A stretch of DNA of 41,485 nucleotides from NCBI RefSeq assembly GCF_003313395.1, contig NZ_QNFZ01000049.1, forward strand, positions 1-41,485, read 5' to 3'. The stretch is from Nonomuraea lactucae. GTDB taxonomy: Bacteria > Actinomycetota > Actinomycetes > Streptosporangiales > Streptosporangiaceae. The translations under genes and the position numbers were made by a program. Under the pieces are notes generated by a model that was not told the origin of the DNA, searched no databases, and saw nothing but the letters and a program-made list of their open reading frames with translations. Positions 9,308 through 18,096 of the stretch are shown here, piece by piece. How positions within the stretch are numbered: position 1 is the stretch's first letter; each line of letters begins with the position of its first letter.

Positions 9308-10714
9308 CTCAGGCTGGACGCGGTCGGCCAGGCGCGGGCCGTGCGCGACGGGCAGGTGTCGCCGCGCGAGCTGGTCGAGGCAGCCATCGCCCGCGTCGAG
9401 GCACGCGACGGCGAGCTCAACGCGGTCGTCCATCCGAGGTTCGAGCGGGCACTGGCCGAGGCCGAGCACCTGCCGCCCGGGACGCCCTTCCGCGGGGTGC
9501 CGATCCTGCTCAAGGATCTCGGGTGGCGGCAGGCAGGTGAGCCGTACAGCGCGGGCTCCCGCGTCCTCGACGGGCTGGAGGTCAAGCGCGACGGGTACGG
9601 CACGGCCAGGCTGCGCGCCGCCGGGTTCGTCGTGCTGGGCCGTACGAACACGCCCGAGTTCGGCAGCACGATCACCACCGAGCCCGCGGCGTTCGGTCCC
9701 ACGCGCAACCCCCACGCGCTCGGGCACTCCGCTGGAGGGTCGAGCGGCGGGTCGGCGGCGGCGGTCGCGGCCGGGATGGTGGCCATCGCCACGGCCAGCG
9801 ACGGCGGCGGCTCGATCCGCATCCCGGCCTCACTCTGCGGCCTGGTGGGGCTCAAGCCGACCCGGGGACGCGTCAGCTTCGGGCCCGACGGGGGTGAGGG
9901 CTGGAGCGGCTTCTCCTGCCCGGGGTTCGTGACCAGGACGGTGCGCGACACCGCGGCGGGGCTCGACCTCGTCGCCGGCTTCATGCCCGGCGACCCGTAC
10001 GACGCGCCCGCGCTGCCCCGGCCGCTGGCCGAGGAGGTCGGGGCCGATCCGGGACGGCTGCGCGTCGGGTTCGTCACCAGGCACCCGAGGGGCGACGTGC
10101 CGGAGGACCCCGAGCTCACCGAGGCCGTGACGAGGGCCGCAGGGCTGCTGGAGGTGCTCGGCCACGACGTGCGCCCCGGCTGGCCGGAGGCGCTCGGGCA
10201 GGCGGAGTTCCCTCGCCGCTTCGGCTCGATCGTGGCGAACAACATGGCCGCGGAGATCGACAGCATCGGCTTCTGGCGCGGCAGGCCGGTCGAGCTGGAC
10301 GAGCTCGAACCGCGCAACGCCGAGCTGGTGCGGACCGGGCGCGGGCACGGCGCGGTCGAGCACATCCTCGCCGTCCAGTGGATCGACTCCTTCCGCAGGC
10401 GGATGGCCTCGTGGTGGGAGTCGGGCAATGACCTGCTGCTGGCGCCGTCGCTGGGCGTCGCCCCGTTCGAGCTGGGCTGGATCCCGCCGCACGATCTCAG
10501 CGTGGCGGGCGGCAGGACGGCGCACGCGGTGGCCTACACCTCGCCCTTCAACGCCACCGGCCAGCCCGCGATCTCGTTGCCGCTGCACGTGTCGCGGGCC
10601 GGGCTGCCGGTGGGCGTCCAGCTGATCGCCGCGGCGGGGCGGGAGGACCTGCTGGTGCGGGTCGCCGCGCAGATCGAGACCGCGCGGCCGTTCGCGCACG
10701 CGGCGCTGGGTTGA
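9296..10714 (+). CDS. Amidase (amidase signature family)
   Basis: 472 residues, normal for the family. The Ser-cisSer-Lys triad is visible: K73 in [11 protein letters not shown], the cis-Ser in [18 protein letters not shown] (S150) and the nucleophile S173 in [19 protein letters not shown]. These cytoplasmic hydrolases cleave carboxylic amides to acid plus ammonia; related family members act on Glu-tRNA, indole-acetamide or peptides. The absence of gatB or gatC nearby argues against GatA. The GTG start has GAGGGGGAG upstream. The substrate is unknown. Confidence 0.9.
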   Translation: MDDVLRLDAVGQARAVRDGQVSPRELVEAAIARVEARDGELNAVVHPRFERALAEAEHLPPGTPFRGVPILLKDLGWRQAGEPYSAGSRVLDGLEVKRDGYGTARLRAAGFVVLGRTNTPEFGSTITTEPAAFGPTRNPHALGHSAGGSSGGSAAAVAAGMVAIATASDGGGSIRIPASLCGLVGLKPTRGRVSFGPDGGEGWSGFSCPGFVTRTVRDTAAGLDLVAGFMPGDPYDAPALPRPLAEEVGADPGRLRVGFVTRHPRGDVPEDPELTEAVTRAAGLLEVLGHDVRPGWPEALGQAEFPRRFGSIVANNMAAEIDSIGFWRGRPVELDELEPRNAELVRTGRGHGAVEHILAVQWIDSFRRRMASWWESGNDLLLAPSLGVAPFELGWIPPHDLSVAGGRTAHAVAYTSPFNATGQPAISLPLHVSRAGLPVGVQLIAAAGREDLLVRVAAQIETARPFAHAALG

Positions 10715-10778
10715 CCGCCGGGAACCAATCCCTTGGCACAACGCGTTATGTCGTGACAGGCGAGGGTATGGGGGTGGC

Positions 10779-11162
10779 ATGATGGCGAAGGCGACACGGG
10801 CGGCAGCGGCGTGGCGGACGTACCGGGACGTGACCAAGCCCGGCACGCCGGGCCTGATGGCACGGGTGCGCGCGATCCCGCGGATGATCGGCGCGGTCAT
10901 GCGCGGTGACTACGCGGAGATGGGCAGGGGCAGGCTGGCCGTGATGGCGCTCGGCGTGGTCTACCTGGTCTCGCCGATCGACCTGCTGCCCGACTTCCTC
11001 GTGCTCATCGGCGTCGCCGACGACTTCGGCGTCTTCCTGTGGCTCATGGGGTCGCTGCTCGGCGAGAGCGGGCGCTACCTCTCCCACGAGCGCAAGATCG
11101 TGCAGGGGAGCGTGGAGGGCCGGACCGCCGGGCTGGATCCCTCCAGATCCCTGAACGGCTAG
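10779..11162 (+). CDS. DUF1232 (YkvA-type) small membrane protein
   Basis: 127 residues. The core GVVYLVSPIDLLPDFLVLIG followed by VADDFGVF is the DUF1232 signature: a hydrophobic hairpin with SPIDLLPD. One or two membrane-associated helices (~52-95) are expected. Function is unknown. The gene ends in TAG at 11160-11162, and the palindrome CTAG at 11159-11162 also supplies the stop of the convergent amidohydrolase, so the two genes overlap by 4 bases. Confidence 0.85.
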   Translation: MMAKATRAAAAWRTYRDVTKPGTPGLMARVRAIPRMIGAVMRGDYAEMGRGRLAVMALGVVYLVSPIDLLPDFLVLIGVADDFGVFLWLMGSLLGESGRYLSHERKIVQGSVEGRTAGLDPSRSLNG

Positions 11163-12355
11163 ATCTCCTCCATCCGCAGCCAGGCCCGTGACGGCAGCGG
11201 GTGGCCGAACAGGCGGGCGGCGTTGCCGTACGCGACCCTCGCGATGTCGGCGGGGGGCAGCGCGCCGAGGTTGCGGGAGACCGCCTTCTGCGTGTCGGGC
11301 CACGTCGAGTCTGAGTGCGGGTAGCCGCTCTCCTGCAGCACGTGGTCGAGGCCGACCGCGAGCCGCACCCCCGACAGGGCGTGATCGTCGAGCGTGCCGA
11401 AGAAGAAGTTGCGGCGCAGCACCTCGCTGGGCTTGAGCCCGCCGTCCCACGACGCCTCACCGGCCACCGGGTGGTCGAGCGCGTAGTCGGCCCGCTCGGC
11501 CAGCATCGGCAGCCAGCCCACGCCGCCCTCGACGATGAGGACGCGCAGGTTGGGGAAGCGCAGCGGCAGGCCCGACCAGAGCCAGTCGGCGCAGGCGAAC
11601 ATGGCGCTCGTCGGCATCAGCGTGGTGATCGCCTCGATGGGCGTGTCGGGAGACGGCACCGGCGACCAGCTCGACGCGCCGGTGTGCAGGGCCACGACCG
11701 TGCCCGTCTCCTCGCAGGCGGCGAAGAACGGGTCCCAGTGACCGCTGTGGATCGACGGCAGCCGCAGCCGCGTCGGGAACTCCGGGAACACCACGGCCTT
11801 GAACCCGCGGGCGGCGTTGGCCCGGATCTCCTTGGCGGCGATGTCGGGGTCGGGCAGCCAGGGGAGCTGCAGGCCGATGATGCGCTCGGGGTAGGTGCCG
11901 GCCCAGACCTCGATGTGCCAGTCGTTCCACGCCTTGACCAGGGCCAGCCCGAGCTCCTGGTCGCGGGTCCTGGCGAACGGCATGCCGGCCTGGCCGGCGA
12001 GCATGCCGGGGAAGCAGAGCGCGGCCCAGATGCCGGCCACGTCCATGTCCTCGACGCGGGCCTCGATGTCATGGCAGCCGGGGCGCATGTGCTCGAAGCG
12101 GACGGGCTCCAGCGTGCGCTGCTCGCGCGGCAGCCCCGCGCCCACGTCCATGGCGGCGCACGGGTAGGTGGCCCCGCCGTAGCGCCAGACCTGGTGACCG
12201 GCCTCCGTCTCCACGACCTTGGGCGCGACCTCGGCATGTTTCTCCGCGAGGCGCCCCTCGAAGAGGTCTGGCGGCTCGATCAGGTGATCGTCAGCGGAGA
12301 TGATCACGTAGTCGCGCCGCCTCGGATCAGGATCGGGGAGCAGCGGCGTAGTCAC
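11159..12355 (-). CDS. Amidohydrolase family 2 (ACMSD-like) metal-dependent hydrolase/decarboxylase
   Basis: 398 residues of the Amidohydro_2 group. Typical features are the start region ISADDHLIEPPDLFEGRLAE, the central LPWLPDPDIAAKEIRANAAR / GFKAVVFPEFP segment, VALHTGASSW with a metal-binding His, NLRVLIVEGGVGWLP and the C-terminal YGNAARLFGHPL. Homologues hydrolyse or decarboxylate ring or side-chain carboxylates using one divalent metal in a TIM barrel. The neighbours do not point to a pathway. Its 3' end overlaps the DUF1232 gene by 4 bases. Confidence 0.85.
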   Translation of the reverse strand: MTTPLLPDPDPRRRDYVIISADDHLIEPPDLFEGRLAEKHAEVAPKVVETEAGHQVWRYGGATYPCAAMDVGAGLPREQRTLEPVRFEHMRPGCHDIEARVEDMDVAGIWAALCFPGMLAGQAGMPFARTRDQELGLALVKAWNDWHIEVWAGTYPERIIGLQLPWLPDPDIAAKEIRANAARGFKAVVFPEFPTRLRLPSIHSGHWDPFFAACEETGTVVALHTGASSWSPVPSPDTPIEAITTLMPTSAMFACADWLWSGLPLRFPNLRVLIVEGGVGWLPMLAERADYALDHPVAGEASWDGGLKPSEVLRRNFFFGTLDDHALSGVRLAVGLDHVLQESGYPHSDSTWPDTQKAVSRNLGALPPADIARVAYGNAARLFGHPLPSRAWLRMEEI

Positions 12356-12560
12356 GCAGGTAACCGTACGACGGCGGGATAACGTCGAACAAGCTGCGAC
12401 GTCTCCGTTGGATATCCGCTCCTGGACATCTGAGTGCGATTCGGACCCGGGACCGCCGGGAGGGGGGATCGCGGGCGACCCCGGGCCATCGGGGCCCGCC
12501 GGGTGAGGATGCTGCTCATGCGGACCCCGGCGCCCCTCTACCCGCGAGTGATCGATTCAT
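12356..12560. other. Intergenic region upstream of the amidohydrolase and downstream of SURF1
   Basis: About 205 bases. It includes the probable promoter of the amidohydrolase and GC-rich inverted pieces around 12455-12505 (for example GGGCC-ATC-GGGGCCC) that may end transcription of SURF1. No gene is visible. Confidence 0.35.
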
Positions 12561-13349
12561 TCACCCGGCGGGCGCGGCGGCCTCCGGGGCCTCTCGCTCG
12601 CGGGCCTCGGACCGGCGATCCGCCACCTCGCGCCGGATCAGCAGGATCCAGCCGCCGACGGCCACCCCGATGAACAGCCACCACTGCACGCCGTACGCCA
12701 GGTTGAGCCCGCCTCCCGAGCCGACCTCGGGCGGGGGCACTGGCTCGGGCGCCGGACCGGCCGGTGGCCGCTGCACGGTCAGGTCGACGTAGCCGCCCAC
12801 CAGCTCGTACGGCAGCGCCCTGCCGATGCCGTCGGTGTTGATCAGCAGAACCTGCCCGGCGGGGAGCCCACGCAGGTCCCTGATGCCGCTCGACTCCTCG
12901 GTCTCGCTGAGCCGTAGCCGGCCGGTGACACTTACCTGCCCTGCCGGTGGTGGCGGAACCTCGGGCGGCGTGTCGGCGGTAGCTCCGGCCTTCACCCATC
13001 CGCGGTTGACGATCACGGCTCGCCCGTCGGCCAGCATGAGGGGCGTCAGCACGTAGTAGCCGGGCCGGCCCTGCTGCGGGCGCCTGCGCACCAGCAGCCC
13101 GTGGGCGGCGTCGTAGCTGCCGGAGACCGTCACCGCTCGGTAGCGGTCGGCCTCCTTGATCCGCTGCCCGGCGAGGCTCTCCAGCGGGACCGGCGGCGCG
13201 GCCAGGTTGGCGGTCACCCGGTCGCTGTTGGCCGACCTCTCCTCGAACCGCCCGAACTGCCAGCGTCCCAGGAGGACGAAGGCGGGGATCACGAGCAGGA
13301 CCACGAGGTGGAGCGCGATCCAGCGGGGCGTGAGGAGGAACCGGTACAC
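12561..13349 (-). CDS. SURF1 family cytochrome oxidase biogenesis protein
   Basis: 262 residues with two transmembrane segments, one near the N-terminus (ALHLVVLLVIPAFVLLGRWQ) and one near the C-terminus (WWLFIGVAVGGWILLIRREV), and an extracytoplasmic domain between them. GRWQFGRF after the first helix, VIVNRGWV in the middle and NLAYGVQWW before the second helix are SURF1 hallmarks. The family helps assemble the heme a-containing cytochrome c oxidase. GTG at 13349 gives the usual start VYRFLLTPRW, although GGAAGG abuts the start codon and is too close for a normal ribosome site. An in-frame extension upstream is GC-rich noise. Confidence 0.9.
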   Translation of the reverse strand: MYRFLLTPRWIALHLVVLLVIPAFVLLGRWQFGRFEERSANSDRVTANLAAPPVPLESLAGQRIKEADRYRAVTVSGSYDAAHGLLVRRRPQQGRPGYYVLTPLMLADGRAVIVNRGWVKAGATADTPPEVPPPPAGQVSVTGRLRLSETEESSGIRDLRGLPAGQVLLINTDGIGRALPYELVGGYVDLTVQRPPAGPAPEPVPPPEVGSGGGLNLAYGVQWWLFIGVAVGGWILLIRREVADRRSEAREREAPEAAAPAG

Positions 13350-13565
13350 CCTTCCAGGGTAGGCACCGGCCCTCGTGCTCCCCCACACGACCTGGGGTCG
13401 AAGGCCGCCGCCGATCCGTGCCGAGGCGTGATCCAATCGCAATCTGGTCGAAACCCTTACCGAGCGCCGGTTCATCGCGTACGGTCGTGATTCGTGCCGT
13501 GAGCCCCGCCAAGGGCACGCGGAGAACCCCCGCACAAGCCCCTCGAGAGGCCCTCGAAGAGCTCC

Positions 13566-14213
13566 ATGACCGCGCCTGCCGCACCCCCCGACGAGTCCCT
13601 GTTCGAGCTGCCCAGGCTCACCGCGCTGTTGCGCCACGCCGTGCCGCGGATCTTCGAGGGCATGATCCTTCCCGTCGCGGTCTTCTACGCGGGCATGCTC
13701 GCCGCGGGACCGACAGGGGGTGTCGTGGTGGCCGTGGCCTGGGTGTACGGGGGAGTGGTGCTCCGGTTGGCCAGGGGCAGGAGCGTCCCGGGAGGCGTGC
13801 TGCTGGCGGCCGGGATGGTGACCGTGCGGGCGGCGCTGGCGTTGCTGTCCGGGAGTCCGCTGCTGTTCTTCCTGCAGCCGACGCTCGGCGTGTTCTGCGC
13901 CAGCGCGGCGTTCCTGGCCACGGCCCGGGTGCGCAGGCCGCTCGCGCGGCGGGTGGCGGAGGATCTCGTGCCGCTGCCCGGCCACGTGCTGGAGGAGCCG
14001 GTGATGCGGCGGTTCTTCTCGCGGCAGTCGCTCGTCTGGGGGTGCGCCCAGCTCAGCAACGCCACGCTGAGCCTGTGGCTGCTGCTCAGCCAGACGATCC
14101 AGACGTACCTCGTCGTGCGCACGTCGGCGGTCGCCGTGCTGCTGTCGGGGGCCGCACTGCTGACGCTGGTGGACTTCAGGCGCTGCCTACGCGCTCTTCA
14201 GCGCCGAGCCTGA
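13566..14213 (+). CDS. VC0807-type integral membrane protein
   Basis: 215 residues with five or six hydrophobic segments (approximately 35-48, 50-65, 78-95, 98-116, 155-175, 180-197), so an inner-membrane protein. Layout and the FSRQSLVWGCAQLSNATLSL region resemble the VC0807 family of unknown function. The last 27 bases overlap the convergent HxlR gene. No catalytic residue pattern is evident. Confidence 0.65.
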   Translation: MTAPAAPPDESLFELPRLTALLRHAVPRIFEGMILPVAVFYAGMLAAGPTGGVVVAVAWVYGGVVLRLARGRSVPGGVLLAAGMVTVRAALALLSGSPLLFFLQPTLGVFCASAAFLATARVRRPLARRVAEDLVPLPGHVLEEPVMRRFFSRQSLVWGCAQLSNATLSLWLLLSQTIQTYLVVRTSAVAVLLSGAALLTLVDFRRCLRALQRRA

Positions 14214-14654
14214 GCCGGGCAGCGGGGTGACCTCGCGGGGACCTGCCACCTCGTGGCCCTCGGCGCACCGGAAGTGCTGCTCGATGGGCGCTCCGCAGTC
14301 GCGGTGGGTCAGCAGCACGGGCGCGCCGCTGTCGCCGGAGAGGTAAGTGTCGCCCCAGTGCATGAGCGCCACCAGCAGGGGATAGAGATCGCGCCCCTTC
14401 TCGGTCAGCCGGTATTCGTCGCGCTGTCGCTGGCCCGGCTCGCGGTAGGGCTTCTTGCGGAGCAGGCCCTCGTCGACGAGGCGGGCCAGCCGGGCGCTGA
14501 GCACCTGGCGGGGGGCGCCCGTGTTCGCCTGCATGTCGGCGAACCTGCGCACGCCACTGAACGCCTCGCGCAGCACCAGGAAGGTCCATTTCTCCCCGAC
14601 CACGTTGAGGGTGCGCTCGATCGAGCAGTTGGTGTCCCGGAAGGGCGCGGTCAT
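14187..14654 (-). CDS. HxlR family winged-helix transcriptional regulator
   Basis: 155 residues from ATG 14654 (TAPFRDTNCSIERTLNVVG). The HxlR core is clear: GEKWTFLVLREAFSGVRRFA, then GAPRQVLSARLARLVDEGLL and EYRLTEKGRDLYPLLVALMHWGD. HxlR proteins respond to electrophiles or redox stress, sometimes through an N-terminal Cys; C13 in DTNCS and C120 onward (HRDCGAPIEQHFRCAEG) are candidates. The extra C-terminal segment with two Cys and His residues may bind metal. It is divergent from a GNAT gene with ~60 bases between starts, which probably hold both promoters. An earlier start at 14678 would overlap that region. Confidence 0.88.
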   Translation of the reverse strand: MTAPFRDTNCSIERTLNVVGEKWTFLVLREAFSGVRRFADMQANTGAPRQVLSARLARLVDEGLLRKKPYREPGQRQRDEYRLTEKGRDLYPLLVALMHWGDTYLSGDSGAPVLLTHRDCGAPIEQHFRCAEGHEVAGPREVTPLPGSGSALKSA

Positions 14655-14714
14655 AGGCGATATCATACCTGAGTTCATTTGACAGACTCAGATCTCGGAG
14701 TGCACGCTGGGTCT

Positions 14715-15227
14715 ATGCATGGAACTCAGATCCGGCCGGCCCGCGCCGACGACGACGAGCGGATCAGGCGCTTCCTGGCCGGGCTCTCCCTGCACACGCA
14801 GACCATGCGCTTCTTCACGGGGATTCCCAGGCCCACCGCGAGCCTGGTGCGCGCGCTGCTCGCGGTGGACGAGCGCCGCGACGCGCTGGTCGCGACCCTG
14901 GACGGCGAGATCATCGGCCACGCCATGAGCTACCGCGGGAACACGGCGGACGTGGAGGTCGCCGTCGTGGTGACCGACCGGTGGCAGGGTCGGGGGCTCG
15001 GGCCGCGCCTGGTCGACACGGTACTCTTCAGGGCCGCCGTACGGGGCGCGACCACGGTCGGCATGGACGTGCTCGGCGAGAACCGGCGGGCGTTGAGGAT
15101 GGTCCGCCGGCTCTGGCCGGACGCCACGATGAAGGTGACTTCCGGAACCGTCGAAGTGACCGCTATGATCCAGCAGGCGATGGTATTTGCGGAACAAGGT
15201 TCTGCTGCCTCACCATTGACCGTGTGA
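14715..15227 (+). CDS. GNAT family N-acetyltransferase
   Basis: 170 residues from ATG 14715, where the fold begins (TQIRPARADDDERIRRFLAG). Motif A is VEVAVVVTDRWQGRGLGPRL, with the pyrophosphate-binding QGRGLG loop, followed by VGMDVLGENRRALRMVRRL. It would transfer an acetyl group from acetyl-CoA to an amine substrate that cannot be inferred. TTG at 14679 gives a longer but less likely start. The stop overlaps the start of a TetR gene (GTGA), suggesting a coupled two-gene operon, divergent from HxlR. Confidence 0.85.
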   Translation: MHGTQIRPARADDDERIRRFLAGLSLHTQTMRFFTGIPRPTASLVRALLAVDERRDALVATLDGEIIGHAMSYRGNTADVEVAVVVTDRWQGRGLGPRLVDTVLFRAAVRGATTVGMDVLGENRRALRMVRRLWPDATMKVTSGTVEVTAMIQQAMVFAEQGSAASPLTV

Positions 15228-15820
15228 AGAGTGCCAAGAACGGACGTGACGGGCGGACCCGCATCATCGAGGGGGCCCTCCGCCGATTCAGCCAGGACGG
15301 GGTCTCGGCCACCACGCTGGCCAGCCTGCGCGAGGAGAGCGGCGTCAGCGTCGGCAGCTTCTACCACCACTTCACCAGCAAGGAGCACGTCTTCGGCGTG
15401 CTCTACGGCGAGATCCTCACCGCCTACCAGGCGGCGTTCCTCGCCGAGCTGGAGAGCCATGAGTCGGCCCGCGACGGCATCGAGGCCGTCGTCGCCCTCC
15501 ACATGCGGTGGGCCGGAGAGCATCCCGAGCGGGCCAGGCTGCTGGTCAGCGAGCGCCCGCCGCGCAAGCACGAGCCCGGGGGCGCGGAGGTCGCGGAGGC
15601 GCGCCGGGCGTTCCTTCGTCGGGTGTCCGACTGGTGGCGGCCCCACATGAAGAACGGCCTGCTCCAGCCCGTGCACTCGACCATGTGCTACGTCCTGTGG
15701 CTCGGCCCGGCGCAGGAGATGTGCCGCCTGTGGTTCGCCGGCGCCCACACGCCGACCGAGGAGGAGATCAAGGGACTGGGCGAGGCGGCCTGGCAGAGCC
15801 TGCGCCAGCGCGCCGACTAG
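15224..15820 (+). CDS. TetR family transcriptional regulator
   Basis: 198 residues. The N-terminal HTH is GALRRFSQDGVSATTLASLR then EESGVSVGSFYHHFTSKEHV, with an unassigned C-terminal effector domain. The GTG start at 15224 overlaps the preceding GNAT stop by 4 bases, so they are translationally coupled. The stop codon lies in a 26-base imperfect tandem duplication (15817-15868). Likely targets are its own operon or the neighbouring HxlR region. Confidence 0.88.
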   Translation: MKSAKNGRDGRTRIIEGALRRFSQDGVSATTLASLREESGVSVGSFYHHFTSKEHVFGVLYGEILTAYQAAFLAELESHESARDGIEAVVALHMRWAGEHPERARLLVSERPPRKHEPGGAEVAEARRAFLRRVSDWWRPHMKNGLLQPVHSTMCYVLWLGPAQEMCRLWFAGAHTPTEEEIKGLGEAAWQSLRQRAD

Positions 15821-15868
15821 AGCCGATCAAGCCGGGGACCGGCTAGAGCCGATCGCGCCGGGGACGAG
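15817..15868. repeat. 26-bp imperfect tandem duplication across the TetR stop codon
   Basis: Units at 15817-15842 and 15843-15868 both begin CTAGAGCCGATC and share GCCGGGGAC; 22 of 26 positions agree by eye. The first TAG is the stop codon of the TetR gene. Confidence 0.75.
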
Positions 15869-15871
15869 GCG

Positions 15872-16174
15872 TTACGCGAGCTGGCGGACGCGGGTGGGCA
15901 CGCGCCAGCTCGCCTTGTCGAGGGAGATGTCGAGCCGCAGGTCGCCGCGCTGCCTGCGCAGGCCGGGCACGCGCACGCGGTCGTGTACGGCGAAGCGGCC
16001 CCGGCTCGTGTAGCCGAACCCCAGCTCGCCGGGCAGCACGCGCAGCTCGTCGTGGTTTCCGCAGCGCGGGCAGGTCCACCGCACGAGATCCAGGCCGCGG
16101 TTGTAGTCGGAACAGGCGCGGAAATACTCGTCCGGCATGAAGCGGGACTCGCAGGCCAGGCACGGGATGAGCAT
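15872..16174 (-). CDS. Small zinc-ribbon protein of unknown function
   Basis: 100 residues. Two CxxC knuckles (C5-L-A-C8 and C35-P-R-C38) plus C21 suggest a zinc ribbon in the first 40 residues, followed by a basic beta-rich tail (RVRVPGLRRQRGDLRLDI). The ATG at 16174 is the only reasonable start. I do not recognise the family. It lies downstream of, and convergent with, the TetR gene. GC3 is similar to its neighbours and the Cys pairs are ordered, which supports a real gene. A role in nucleic-acid binding would be a guess. Confidence 0.55.
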   Translation of the reverse strand: MLIPCLACESRFMPDEYFRACSDYNRGLDLVRWTCPRCGNHDELRVLPGELGFGYTSRGRFAVHDRVRVPGLRRQRGDLRLDISLDKASWRVPTRVRQLA

Positions 16175-16319
16175 CGATCCGCTCCTCTTCGAACAGGGTC
16201 CCCTAGAGATATCGCGTACCGCTTGCGGGTGGCTTACAGAACGCCACGAATCTCGGTAACAGTACGATCACTGTAGGTATTGGATCATGCGCGGGAGTAT
16301 GCGGTGAAAGGATGGCAGG

Positions 16320-17732
16320 GTGGAACCACTGCGCGATCACCTGCTCGGAACCCGCTACACGATTGACGGCGTCCGCGACCATCTCGGCGACGTGGCGGCC
16401 GCGGCCCTGGCCCGCGAGGAGCTGGTCCCGGCCCTGCGCGCCACCGCCGGCGGCCGCCCGCTCGACCAGCTGATCCGGCTGTGGTGGCTGGGCGTTCCCG
16501 TGCCCGCGGAGCGGGTGTCCCAGGTGGTGCTCGACTCGGGCCTGGTCACCGAGGAGGGTGGCCGGGTGACGGCGGACGTGCACCTCCAGCCGTGGGAGAC
16601 CGGCGGTTACGTCGTCTCCGACCGCAAGGTCCGCCCGGGTGACCCGGCTCTGCGCCCCGACCACGTGGTGGGCGCCGGCGGCGCCTCGGCCAATCTGGCC
16701 CAGCTCGCCAGCCGCCGTCCGGTCCGGCGGGCGCTCGACCTGGGCACGGGCTGCGGGGTGCAGGCGCTCCACCTGGCGGGCCGGGCCGAGGAGATCGTGG
16801 CCACGGACGTCAACCCGCGTGCCGTCGAGCTCGCCCGGCTGAGCTGGGAGCTGTCCGGGGTGCGCGATGTGGACGCCCGCGTGGGCTCGCTCTTCGAGCC
16901 GGTCGAGGGCGAGCTGTTCGACCTGATCGTCTCGAACCCCCCGTTCGTCGTCTCCCCCGCCGGGGTCTCCCCGTCCGCGAACCTGACATATCGCGAAACG
17001 GGCGGGGAGGGTGACGCCTTCTGCCGCGATCTCGTACGCCAGGCGCCCCGCCACCTCAACCCCGGCGGCCAGGCCCACTTCCTGGCCAGCTGGCTGCACG
17101 TCGCGGGCGAGGACTGGCGCGAGCGCGTCGGCGGCTGGCTGGCGGACACCGGCTGCGACGCCTGGGTGGTCGAACGCGACGTGCAGGACCCAGCCGAGTA
17201 CGTCGAGCTGTGGCTCAGGGACGCCGCCGAGCAGGGCACGCCCGGCTACACCGACCACTACGACCGCTGGCTGTCCTGGTTCGACGAGCGCGAGGTGGAG
17301 GCGGTCGGGTTCGGCTGGATCACCATGCGCAACTCCGGCACCCTCGACCCGGTGATCCGCGTGGAGCGGCTCACCCATCAGGTCACGCTCCCCGTCGGCG
17401 ACTATGTCGACGAGGTCCTCGACTCCATCGCGACCGCCCACCGGGTCCAGGACCTCTCGTCGGCGCGCCTGCGCACGGCCGAGGGGCTGCTCGACGAGCG
17501 GATCGGCCTGCCGGGCGCGGAGGATCCCATGCGCATCGTGCTGCGCCAGACCACCGGTCTGCGCCGCAGCAAGGAGGTCGGCACGGTCGAGGCCGCGCTG
17601 GCCGGGGTCTGCGACGGCGATCTGGCGCTCGGCCCGCTGCTCAACGTGATCGCCGAACTGGTCGGCAACGGCGACATTCCTCGTGCCGAGGCCATCCGCC
17701 CGCTCATCGCGGAAGGCTACTTCCACGTCTGA
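16320..17732 (+). CDS. Class I SAM-dependent methyltransferase with N-terminal DUF7059-type domain
   Basis: 470 residues. An N-terminal helical domain (~1-100, RDHLLGTRYTIDGVRDHLGD) precedes the Rossmann methyltransferase core: motif I RALDLGTGCGVQALHLAG (~137-154), acidic motif II ATDVNPRAVELAR, and IVSNPPF (NPPF 206-209). NPP(F/Y) marks enzymes that methylate a planar nitrogen, as in HemK/PrmC, RsmC or N6-adenine methyltransferases. A C-terminal domain (~340-470) of unclear role follows. Similar proteins are common single genes in actinomycetes; the target (rRNA, protein Gln or DNA) is open. The GTG start has AAAGGA upstream. Confidence 0.82.
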   Translation: MEPLRDHLLGTRYTIDGVRDHLGDVAAAALAREELVPALRATAGGRPLDQLIRLWWLGVPVPAERVSQVVLDSGLVTEEGGRVTADVHLQPWETGGYVVSDRKVRPGDPALRPDHVVGAGGASANLAQLASRRPVRRALDLGTGCGVQALHLAGRAEEIVATDVNPRAVELARLSWELSGVRDVDARVGSLFEPVEGELFDLIVSNPPFVVSPAGVSPSANLTYRETGGEGDAFCRDLVRQAPRHLNPGGQAHFLASWLHVAGEDWRERVGGWLADTGCDAWVVERDVQDPAEYVELWLRDAAEQGTPGYTDHYDRWLSWFDEREVEAVGFGWITMRNSGTLDPVIRVERLTHQVTLPVGDYVDEVLDSIATAHRVQDLSSARLRTAEGLLDERIGLPGAEDPMRIVLRQTTGLRRSKEVGTVEAALAGVCDGDLALGPLLNVIAELVGNGDIPRAEAIRPLIAEGYFHV

Positions 17733-18096
17733 CCGGCCCGCCAAAGCCCCGTGCACGCTTTTGCGTGACTCCTCCCCACCTGCGGCTTTTGCTCCTCTGA
17801 CCAGTGCCGCAATCGCGTGTTGATCCGATGTCAAGCCGCCCGGTGGAGGCTGTGGCACACGACACGGACCCGGGGGGTTCGGGGCCCCGTGTCGGAGTCC
17901 GGCCGGCCGTCGATGTGAGGCGGCTAGCCGTCACGTGGAGCATCCCGTTAACCGGGCCCCCTAGCGACACGTGGCGGTCACGATGGTCGGCCGGGCTGCT
18001 CATCACCGCAAGGACGGTCTCGGGGCTCGTGACTTACCGCAGAGGACAGTCTTGATCAACCATGTGTGGATGACACGTCTGGACGACGCGCTGTAT
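17733..18096. other. Intergenic region between the methyltransferase and the AfsR-like regulator
   Basis: 364 bases between convergent genes. It contains a GC-rich hairpin at 17861-17893 and no coding frame with a ribosome site or recognisable product. The rest shows nothing I can interpret. Confidence 0.45.
17861..17893. terminator. GC-rich hairpin between convergent genes
   Basis: GACACGG at 17861 pairs with CCGTGTC ending at 17893, with further partial pairing of the CCCGGGG / GGGGCCCC interior. No T-tract is present. Its convergent position suggests a bidirectional stem-type terminator. Confidence 0.45.

Noticed and set aside
9296-10714. Amidase considered as GatA of the Glu-tRNA amidotransferase
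   Set aside because: No gatB or gatC neighbours.
12561-13985. SURF1 read as a 474-residue protein with a long N-terminal extension
   Set aside because: The extra part runs antisense through the VC0807-type gene and is low-complexity; SURF1 proteins begin at VYRFLLTPRW (13349).
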